Of a DNA stretch of 64,000 nt, positions 57,445 through 64,000 are shown one piece after another. The position numbers and the translations under genes were made by a program. Source of the stretch: Bradyrhizobium betae (GTDB lineage: Bacteria; Pseudomonadota; Alphaproteobacteria; Rhizobiales; Xanthobacteraceae); contig NZ_MZXW01000035.1 of assembly GCF_004123905.1 (NCBI RefSeq), positions 310,001 through 374,000 of the forward strand, read 5' to 3'. The notes below the pieces were generated by a model. The model saw only the letters and a list, made by a program, of their open reading frames with translations. It was not told where the DNA came from and did no database searches. Every line of letters begins with the position of its first letter. Position 1 is the first letter of the stretch.

Positions 57445-59256
57445 ATGGCGCCGCCGCTAATTCAACTCAAGGACATCAAGCTGACCTTTGGCGGCACGCC
57501 GCTGCTGTCAGGCGTCGAGCTCAATGTCGCACCATCCGAGCGCGTCTGCCTGATCGGTCGCAACGGCTCGGGCAAGTCGACGCTGCTGAAGATCGCGGCC
57601 GGCCTCGTCGAGGCCGACGGCGGCACGCGCTTCGTGCAGCCGGGCGCGACCGTCCGCTATCTGCCGCAGGAGCCTGATTTCGGCGAGCACAAGACCACGC
57701 TCGCTTATGTCGAAGCCGGACTCGCACCGGGCGACGATCCGTACCAGGCGCGCTATCTGGTGGAGCAGCTCGGGCTGACCGGCGAAGAGAACCCGGCCAA
57801 CGTCTCCGGCGGGGAGGCCCGCCGCGCGGCGCTCGCCCGGGTGCTGGCGCCCTCGCCCGACATCTTGCTGCTGGACGAGCCGACCAACCATCTCGATCTC
57901 TCCACCATCGAATGGCTGGAAAAGGAGCTCGACTCCAGGCGCAGCGCGCTGGTGATCATCAGCCATGACCGCCGCTTCCTCGCCAATCTCTCGCGCTCCA
58001 CGGCGTGGCTCGACCGCGGCAAGATCAAGCAGATCGATCGTGGCTTTGCCTCGTTCGAGAGCTGGCGCGATGAGGTGCTGGCGGAAGAGGAACGCGACCA
58101 GCACAAGCTCGACCGCAAGATCGTCGACGAGGAGCACTGGCTGCGCCACGGCGTCTCCGGCCGCCGCAAGCGCAACGTCAAGCGGCTCGGCAATCTGCAC
58201 GCACTGCGCGACCAGCGGCGCAATTATCGCGGCACCGCCGGCAGCGCCAATCTCGCCGCCGCGGAAGCCGAGCAATCCGGCAAGCTCGTGATCGAGGCCA
58301 AGGGCGTCACCAAGGCTTTTGGCGATCGCATGATCATCGACAATTTTTCCACCCGCATCCAGCGCGGCGACCGGCTCGGCATCGTCGGCCCGAACGGCGC
58401 CGGCAAGACCACGCTGGTCAATCTGCTCACCGGCGGCGCGCAACCTGATTCCGGCACGATACGACTCGGCGCCAATCTGGAGATGGCGACGCTCGACCAG
58501 CACCGCGAAAGCCTCGATCCCAAGACGACGCTGGCAGACGCGCTGACTGGCGGCCGCGGCGACCAGATCATGGTCGGCGGCAAGCCGAAGCATGTCGTCG
58601 GCTACATGAAGGACTTTTTGTTCGCGCAGGAGCAGCGCGGCACGCCGCTGGAGGTGCTCTCCGGCGGCGAACGTGGCCGGCTGATGCTGGCGCGCGCGCT
58701 GGCAAAACCTTCGAACCTGCTGGTGCTGGACGAGCCGACCAACGATCTCGATCTCGAGACCCTCGACGTGCTCGAAGACATGCTCGGCGATTACGAGGGC
58801 ACGGTGATCCTGATCAGCCATGACCGCGACTTCCTCGATCGCGTCGTCACCTCGGTGATCGCGCCAGAGGGCAACGGCAAGTGGACGGAATATGCCGGCG
58901 GCTACAGCGACATGCTGGCGCAACGCGGCGCGGATTTGAAGCGCGAGACGGCAAAAGCGCAGGCACCTGCGGAGAAGAAAGAGGAGCGCGCTGCGGCTCC
59001 CTCGTCCGCGCCCAAGCGGAAGCTGAGCTTCAACGACAAGCACGCGCTGGAAACGCTACCGAAGAAGATGGAAAAATTGCAGGCCGATATCGCCAGGCTG
59101 CAACGCGTGCTCGACGATCCCAACCTCTACGCCAGGGATCGCAAGACATTCGACGACACCTCCGCCGCTATCGCCAAGGCGCATGACGAATTGTCCACCG
59201 CCGAAGAGCGCTGGCTCGAACTTGAAATGCTCCGTGAAGAGATTGAACAGGCCTAG
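57445..59256 (+). CDS. uup: ABC-F family ATPase (Uup-like)
   Basis: This 603-residue protein has two ABC cassettes: Walker A GRNGSGKST (residues 34-42) and GPNGAGKTT, with SGGEARRAALA and SGGERGRLMLA signatures, and no membrane helices. A C-terminal charged coiled coil (KKMEKLQADIARLQRVLDD) marks Uup among ABC-F factors, which act on ribosomes or on DNA branch structures. It is cytoplasmic. It is coupled to the YaiI gene upstream. A repeat overlaps its stop. Confidence 0.9.
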   Translation: MAPPLIQLKDIKLTFGGTPLLSGVELNVAPSERVCLIGRNGSGKSTLLKIAAGLVEADGGTRFVQPGATVRYLPQEPDFGEHKTTLAYVEAGLAPGDDPYQARYLVEQLGLTGEENPANVSGGEARRAALARVLAPSPDILLLDEPTNHLDLSTIEWLEKELDSRRSALVIISHDRRFLANLSRSTAWLDRGKIKQIDRGFASFESWRDEVLAEEERDQHKLDRKIVDEEHWLRHGVSGRRKRNVKRLGNLHALRDQRRNYRGTAGSANLAAAEAEQSGKLVIEAKGVTKAFGDRMIIDNFSTRIQRGDRLGIVGPNGAGKTTLVNLLTGGAQPDSGTIRLGANLEMATLDQHRESLDPKTTLADALTGGRGDQIMVGGKPKHVVGYMKDFLFAQEQRGTPLEVLSGGERGRLMLARALAKPSNLLVLDEPTNDLDLETLDVLEDMLGDYEGTVILISHDRDFLDRVVTSVIAPEGNGKWTEYAGGYSDMLAQRGADLKRETAKAQAPAEKKEERAAAPSSAPKRKLSFNDKHALETLPKKMEKLQADIARLQRVLDDPNLYARDRKTFDDTSAAIAKAHDELSTAEERWLELEMLREEIEQA

Positions 59257-59304
59257 CGCGCATTCCGCAAAAGTGGGCACCGGTTTTGCGACCAGAATGC
59301 GCGC
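59256..59304. repeat. Short palindromic repeat, GCGCGCATTC type
   Basis: GCGCGCATTC (59256-59265) pairs with GAATGCGCGC (59295-59304) and CGCAAAA pairs with TTTTGCG inside. The core CCGCAAAAGTGGGCACCGG is a phrase I recall from Rhizobiales spacers. It lies between uup and the next gene and may also act as a transcript-ending hairpin. Confidence 0.7.
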
Positions 59305-59320
59305 CAACTAAGAGACTCCC

Positions 59321-60400
59321 ATGACAACGCCCCTCGCCGCCAAGATCGCACGTGAATACGGTACTCCTTGCGCCGTCATCGACATGGACAAGGTCGAGCG
59401 CAACATCGCGCGGATCCAGAAGGCCTGCGACGACGCTGGAGTAGCCAACCGTCCCCACATCAAGACGCACAAGAACCCGACGATCGCAAAAATGCAGGTC
59501 GCGGCCGGCGCCAAGGGCATCACCTGCCAGAAGCTCGGCGAGGCCGAGATCATGGCCAATACCGGCATCGACGACATCCTGATCAGCTACAATCTGCTCG
59601 GCGAAGAGAAGATGGCGCGGCTCGGCGCGCTCCAGGCCAAGGCCAACATGACGGTCGCCGCCGACAATTCCACCGTCGTCGCGGGTCTGCCGAAGGCAGC
59701 TGCAGCCTCAGGCCGTCCGCTCTCGGTCGTCGTCGAATGCGACACGGGCCGCAGGCGCGCGGGCGTCGAGACGCCGGCGGAAGCGATTGCGCTGGCGCGC
59801 GAGATCGCCGCGTCCCAGGGGCTGCAATTCGCGGGCTTCATGATGTACCCGACCGAGACCGGCTGGGCGGATGCGCAGAAGTTCTTCGATGAGGCGCTGG
59901 CCGGCGTGCGCGCACACGGGCTCGATGCAAGGATCGTCTCGACCGGCGGCACGCCGAACCTCGTTAACATCGGCAAGCTCAAGGGAGGCACCGAGCACCG
60001 TTTCGGCACCTACATCTACAACGACCGCATGCAGGTCGCGGCTGGCTCCGCCACCTGGGACGATTGCGCGCTGCACATCTATTCGACCGTGGTGAGCCGT
60101 GCCGCGCCCGAACGCGGCATTCTGGACGCCGGCTCGAAGACGCTGACAACCGACACCGGCGGGCTCGACGGCCACGGCCTGATCCTCGAGCACCCCGAAG
60201 CCAAGATCGCGCGCTTCGCCGAGGAGCACGGCTTTCTCGACCTCTCCCGCAGCAACACGCGGCCGAATGTCGGCGACGTGGTGCGGATCGTGCCCAATCA
60301 TGTTTGCGTCGTCGTCAACATGATGGACGAAGTCGTGATGGTCCGCGGCGAGGAGATCATCGGCACGCTGCCCGTGGCGGCGCGCGGGAAGCTACGGTAG
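59321..60400 (+). CDS. Fold-type III PLP enzyme (DSD1 / D-threonine aldolase-like)
   Basis: This 359-residue protein has the PLP lysine in RPHIKTHKNP (K48) and a zinc-type HVC pair (H327, C329) near the C-terminus, as in eukaryotic D-serine dehydratase and bacterial D-threonine aldolases. It acts on D- or hydroxy-amino acids, by retro-aldol cleavage or dehydration. It is a second member of the same superfamily as the 34801 gene, but shorter. It is convergent with the LysR gene at 60401; the stops touch. Confidence 0.88.
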   Translation: MTTPLAAKIAREYGTPCAVIDMDKVERNIARIQKACDDAGVANRPHIKTHKNPTIAKMQVAAGAKGITCQKLGEAEIMANTGIDDILISYNLLGEEKMARLGALQAKANMTVAADNSTVVAGLPKAAAASGRPLSVVVECDTGRRRAGVETPAEAIALAREIAASQGLQFAGFMMYPTETGWADAQKFFDEALAGVRAHGLDARIVSTGGTPNLVNIGKLKGGTEHRFGTYIYNDRMQVAAGSATWDDCALHIYSTVVSRAAPERGILDAGSKTLTTDTGGLDGHGLILEHPEAKIARFAEEHGFLDLSRSNTRPNVGDVVRIVPNHVCVVVNMMDEVVMVRGEEIIGTLPVAARGKLR

Positions 60401-61303
60401 CTAGCCCCCGATCAGCGCCTGGAGCTCCCGGACCAGCCCTTCGCGGAAGAGTTTGATCGGCCGCTCCAGCCGACCGGCTGGGGGGCGATGCACTACCCAT
60501 GCGCGCACGGCGGGCTTGAAGTCGTTCGCAGCAACCGGCTTGAGCTTGTCGCGAAACGCGCTGTGCTTCAGCGCGATCGGAGTGACCAGCCCGACGCCGA
60601 GGCCGCGCGACACCAGCGACAGGCGAAGTTCGCTATCCAGCGCCTCGACGGCGATGTTGAACGGCAGATGCTCGGCATCGAACTTTCGTCTCAGCGTGTC
60701 GCGAAATCCGCAGCCGTCCTGGTTGATCACCCACGATAGCTGCGACAGGCGCTCCAGATCGACGGTGCGCGGGATCTTCATGTCGCGCGCGACGACGAAC
60801 ACGACCGGCTGCGCGCCGAGGTCGTCGGCGATGAGATCGGCGGGCGGCGCTGCCCCGTCGGGCAGGCAGATTGCGGCAGCATCCAACTCGTTGCGGCTGA
60901 CCCGCTCGACCTGGTTGGGCGACCAGCCCGAGACGACGCGCACGCTCAGCGCCGGAAATTCGGCACGCACCGCATCGAGCGGCGCGCTGAGTCCGGCCTC
61001 GGAGAGAAACGGCGTGAGGCCGAGTCTGAACTCGCCGCGCACCACGCCGTCATTGGCGACGCCGGCCTTGAAATCATCCAGCATCCTGAGCAGGCGCCGG
61101 CCCTGCTCATAGGCCTCATGACCTGCGGCTGTGGGCTTCAGCGGCTTCGACAGACGGTCCAACAATTGCGCGCCCAGCATCTCCTCGAGATTCTGGATGC
61201 GCCGCGTCACGCCGGGCTGCGTGAGATTGAGGCGGGCTGACGCCGCGACGATCGATCCGGTCTCGACCACAGCAACGAACGCGATGAGGTCACGGGTATT
61301 CAT
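60401..61303 (-). CDS. LysR family transcriptional regulator
   Basis: This 300-residue protein has the LysR HTH (GSIVAASARLNLTQPGVTRR) and an effector domain beginning near residue 95. It is divergent from the MFS gene at 61397 (93 bp away), its likely target. The spacer is AT-rich (TTTATAGGCTTAATTGAATT) and fits LysR control. GGTATTCATAA marks the start region; no alternative is near. Confidence 0.92.
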   Translation of the reverse strand: MNTRDLIAFVAVVETGSIVAASARLNLTQPGVTRRIQNLEEMLGAQLLDRLSKPLKPTAAGHEAYEQGRRLLRMLDDFKAGVANDGVVRGEFRLGLTPFLSEAGLSAPLDAVRAEFPALSVRVVSGWSPNQVERVSRNELDAAAICLPDGAAPPADLIADDLGAQPVVFVVARDMKIPRTVDLERLSQLSWVINQDGCGFRDTLRRKFDAEHLPFNIAVEALDSELRLSLVSRGLGVGLVTPIALKHSAFRDKLKPVAANDFKPAVRAWVVHRPPAGRLERPIKLFREGLVRELQALIGG

Positions 61304-61396
61304 AACAAACTCGCATATTCTTTATAGGCTTAATTGAATTGTAGCATATTAGACCTGCGGCTTAAAGGGGACCGGCACTGAGCCCGACGAGGTCCC

Positions 61397-62614
61397 ATGA
61401 CGATTTCCGAAACCACCAAGCTTACGTCCCGAAACCAGCTCGCCGAGCGGCCCCCGATCTGGCTTGGCGCCATCACCGCCGGTGTCGTCGTCACCAATCT
61501 GTTCGCGCCGCAGATCCTGCTCGGGCTGATCGGGCGCTCATTGTCGATGCCCGCGTGGCAGGTGGGCCTGATCAGCACGCTGACGCTGCTCGGCTATGCG
61601 CTCGGCCTCCTTCTGCTCGTTCCCCTCGTCGATCTCGCGGAGAACCGGCGCGTCATCCTGCGCACGCTCGGCTGTGCCATCCTTGCCGCGCTCGCCACGG
61701 CGCTTGCGCCAGCGCCATCACTGCTGCTGCTCGCGACCTTCGTTCTCGGCGCCTGCTGCGCGGCGATCCAGATGATGGTTCCGCTGGTTGCATCCATGGT
61801 GACGCCGGAGCGTCGCGGCCAGGCCATCGGCGAGGTGATGAGCGGATTGATGATCGGCATCCTGTTGTCGCGGCCTGCGGCGAGCCTGATCGCCGATCTC
61901 TGGAGCTGGCGCGCCTATTACGTCGTCTCGGCCGCTCTGATGGCTCTGCTTGCCGGCGCGCTCGCGCGTTACCTTCCAACCCTTCAACCGACGGCACGCA
62001 CGAGTTACGCCGAATTGCTCCTCTCCTTTCCAAAGCTGCTGCGCGAAGAGCCCGTGCTGCGCGTGCGCGCCTGGACCGCATCGCTGGTCATGGCTTCCTT
62101 CACCGCCTTCTGGTCGGCGATCGCGCTGCGGCTGCCGGAGGCGCCGTTCGGCCTCGATGCCAGGGGAATAGCCGCTTTCGCACTGATCGGCGTCGCCGGT
62201 GCCGCGGCGACCCCGATGGCGGGCCGCTGGGGCGACAAGGGCTGGGCACGCCCGATGTTTGTCGCTGCCCACCTGCTCATCATCGGCTCGCTCGCGCTCT
62301 GTGCCTGGGCCGGCGCGCTGGAGTCCTCCTTCTCCGCACTATTCGTACTGAGCCTCGGGACGATCTTTCTCGACGTCGGCATCACGACCGACCAGACGCT
62401 CGGCCGCCGCGCGATCAACCTTTTGCGTCCCGAAGCGCGCGGCCGCATCAACGGCCTGTTCGTCGCGCTGTTCTTCATCGGTGGCGGTGTCGGTGCCGCG
62501 TCGGCCTCACTGGCTTGGAGCTATGGCGGCTGGACCATGGTTTGCGCCGTGGCCGCGAGCTTCGGTCTGCTCGGTTTGATTACGGATCTCGTGACGAGGA
62601 CGGGAACCTCGTGA
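61397..62614 (+). CDS. MFS transporter (EmrD/Bcr-like or YnfM-like exporter)
   Basis: This 405-residue protein has twelve helices. VGLISTLTLLGYALGLLLLV followed by VPLVDLAENRRVILRTLG resembles the YnfM/arabinose-efflux-type MFS subgroup. It probably exports a small compound. The divergent LysR gene should control it. It is followed after 10 bp by a convergent flavoprotein gene. Confidence 0.9.
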   Translation: MTISETTKLTSRNQLAERPPIWLGAITAGVVVTNLFAPQILLGLIGRSLSMPAWQVGLISTLTLLGYALGLLLLVPLVDLAENRRVILRTLGCAILAALATALAPAPSLLLLATFVLGACCAAIQMMVPLVASMVTPERRGQAIGEVMSGLMIGILLSRPAASLIADLWSWRAYYVVSAALMALLAGALARYLPTLQPTARTSYAELLLSFPKLLREEPVLRVRAWTASLVMASFTAFWSAIALRLPEAPFGLDARGIAAFALIGVAGAAATPMAGRWGDKGWARPMFVAAHLLIIGSLALCAWAGALESSFSALFVLSLGTIFLDVGITTDQTLGRRAINLLRPEARGRINGLFVALFFIGGGVGAASASLAWSYGGWTMVCAVAASFGLLGLITDLVTRTGTS

Positions 62615-62624
62615 TGGGCAGTGA

Positions 62625-63851
62625 TCAGCACGAAGATTGCGCAAGCCATCGCAGCACGCCCCTCCCCGCCGCCGCACCGGTGGCAAACGACGCCTGCAGC
62701 AGATAGCCGCCGGTCGGCGCCTCCCAGTCCAGCATCTCGCCGGCGGCGAACACGCCCGGCAATTTGCGCAGCATGAAGTGGTCGTCGAGCTCGTCGAAGG
62801 TCACCCCGCCCGCCGTCGAGATCGCGCGCTCGATCGGCGCGACGCCGGTGAGCTGAACCGGAATGGCGTTGATCAGCTTCGCAAGCTCCGCCGGCGAGAG
62901 CGCTGCCAGCGGCCGGCCGGACGCGATGGCGGCCTCCTGCATCAGGCCGACGCCGACCGGCGACAATTGCGCGGCCTTGCGCAAAAAGTTCGCCAGCGAT
63001 TGCTTGCCGCGCGTCCCTGATAGCCGCGTGGTCAGCGCCGCGGCGTCGAGGTCGGGCCGCAACGCGATCGTCAGCCGCGCCTGCCCGAGACCCAGCACCG
63101 CCTCGCGCAGCTCCGCCGACAGCGCATAGATCGCGCCGCCCTCGATGCCGCTCCGCGTGATCATGGCTTCGCCGCGCACCGTGTGTGCGCCGATCGTCAG
63201 CGCCACGCCCTTGAGCGGCTGGCCCTCGAAACGATCGCGGAACACGTCGGACCATGCGAGCGTGAAGCCGGAATTGGCCGGTCGCAGCTTTGAAACGGCG
63301 ATGCGCTTCTCTGCGAGGATATCGACCCAACCTCCGTCCGAGCCGAGCCGCGGCCAGCTTGCGCCGCCGAGCGCAAGCATGGCGGCGTCGGCATTAACAA
63401 TGGAGGGACCATTGGGTGTTTGAAACAGCAGCCGTCCCTCCTCGTCCCACCCGGTCCAGCGATGCCGAAAGGCAAAACGGACGCCGGCAGAGTCGAGCCG
63501 CCGCAGCCAGGCGCGCAGCAATGGCGACGCCTTGAACGTCTTTGGAAACACCCGCCCGCTGCTGCCGACGAAGGTCAGCTGCCCAAGGCCTAAGCTCCAG
63601 TCGCGCAGCGCATCGGGCGGAAACGCCTCGATCGCAGCGCGCAGATGCGGCATAGCCTCGCGGTAGCGGGCGAGGAAATCCGGCAGCGGCTCGCTGTGGG
63701 TGAGATTGAGTCCACCGCGGCCGGCCATCAGGAATTTGCGGCCCGCGGACGGCGTGGCGTCGTAGACGGTGACGCCGGCGCCGCCCTGCGCCAGCACCTC
63801 CGCCGCCATCAGCCCGGCGGGACCGGCCCCGATGACGGCGACGTCAGTCAG
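62625..63851 (-). CDS. BaiN/HI0933-type NAD(P)/FAD-dependent oxidoreductase
   Basis: This roughly 408-residue flavoprotein has the Rossmann motif AVIGAGPAGLMAAEVLAQGG near its N-terminus, AGRKFLMAGRGGLNLTHSEP, and the late GGVTFDELDDHFMLRKLPGV and GGYLLQASFATG segments of the HI0933/YhiN group. The start is unclear: no ATG, GTG or TTG fits just before the Rossmann fold, so a CTG at 63851 overlapping the upstream stop, or the distant ATG at 63983 inside the next gene, must be used. Overlap with the gene at 63848 suggests coupling. Confidence 0.85.
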   Translation of the reverse strand: MTDVAVIGAGPAGLMAAEVLAQGGAGVTVYDATPSAGRKFLMAGRGGLNLTHSEPLPDFLARYREAMPHLRAAIEAFPPDALRDWSLGLGQLTFVGSSGRVFPKTFKASPLLRAWLRRLDSAGVRFAFRHRWTGWDEEGRLLFQTPNGPSIVNADAAMLALGGASWPRLGSDGGWVDILAEKRIAVSKLRPANSGFTLAWSDVFRDRFEGQPLKGVALTIGAHTVRGEAMITRSGIEGGAIYALSAELREAVLGLGQARLTIALRPDLDAAALTTRLSGTRGKQSLANFLRKAAQLSPVGVGLMQEAAIASGRPLAALSPAELAKLINAIPVQLTGVAPIERAISTAGGVTFDELDDHFMLRKLPGVFAAGEMLDWEAPTGGYLLQASFATGAAAGRGVLRWLAQSSC

Positions 63852-64000
63852 AGCTTGATCCCCGCCCGCGCCGCGGCCTGCGCCACGTATTTCTGCGTCT
63901 GCTCGAATGCACCCGTCAGCGCCTTGGCCTTCGACATATCGCTGATCTCGGCGAAATGCGCGGCGACTGCGTCCGGCGTCCATTCGGACTCCGGCAGGTT
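63848..64000 (-). CDS. C-terminal end of an unidentified gene (truncated by window edge)
   Basis: The visible 50 residues read NLPESEWTPDAVAAHFAEIS and then a helical tail AKALTGAFEQTQKYVAQAAA before the stop at 63848. The start lies outside the window. The segment is amphipathic and alanine-rich, but it does not identify a family. It overlaps the flavoprotein gene by about 4 bases on the same strand. Confidence 0.7.
   Translation of the reverse strand, partial: NLPESEWTPDAVAAHFAEISDMSKAKALTGAFEQTQKYVAQAAARAGIKL

Noticed and set aside
1..64000. tRNA, rRNA, CRISPR array or insertion-sequence transposase
   Set aside because: I found no cloverleaf-like gene, rRNA stretch, regularly spaced repeat array or transposase-like protein. 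A dedicated tRNA scan was not possible.

Overview
The window is high-GC (about 64-65%) DNA with dense genes and short intergenic gaps. Gene content points to an alphaproteobacterium of the Bradyrhizobium group (Nitrobacteraceae): guaA and guaB, an rsmB-like gene beside a MAPEG gene, rlmE next to ppx, many LysR/TetR/MarR regulators with divergent oxidoreductases, and several inverted-repeat families that I recall from Bradyrhizobium genomes. The genus is an inference from memory, not from a search. I see no rRNA, tRNA, CRISPR array, transposase or phage gene.

Layout. 1-16 kb: a truncated TPP-dependent synthase, a gap filled with dispersed repeats, then small regulator/enzyme pairs. These are LysR with SDR and tautomerase; ohrR/ohr for organic peroxides; a MarR-GNAT fusion beside a perfect palindrome; a CGNR zinc-finger protein opposite an EamA exporter; TetR with a DUF308 protein and a deformylase-like protein that has lost metal ligands; and TetR opposite a TetX-like flavoprotein. 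16-25.8 kb: AraC-GyrI, a serine hydrolase with a start-site hairpin, a large metzincin-like protein with a small partner, and a LysR/SDR/reductase cluster flanked by a duplicated gene end. 25.8-27.7 kb: an accessory patch with a toxin-antitoxin pair whose PIN toxin is frameshifted and a lower-GC HNH endonuclease. 27.7-34.7 kb: housekeeping genes (guaA, a cold-shock gene with promoter and terminator, an rsmB-like gene, MAPEG, a phosphoesterase).

34.7-42 kb is the most coherent system. Eight co-directional genes encode a fold-type III PLP enzyme, a complete polar amino-acid ABC importer, a RidA protein, a DoeB-like deacylase and a LacI regulator. A perfect 18-bp LacI-type palindrome lies just before the first gene. 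I read it as an inducible uptake and catabolic operon for an unusual (D-, hydroxy- or N-acyl) amino acid. The only + strand terminator I can see lies beyond a convergent gene.

42-64 kb: a CurA-like reductase, a chemoreceptor, guaB, two MFS transporters, a secreted clan GH-A glycosidase, rlmE-ppx, an orphan form II CoxL-like molybdenum subunit, a MaoC-like protein, a YaiI protein, a Uup-type ABC-F ATPase, a second fold-III PLP enzyme, LysR/MFS, a BaiN/HI0933-type flavoprotein and a truncated gene at the edge.
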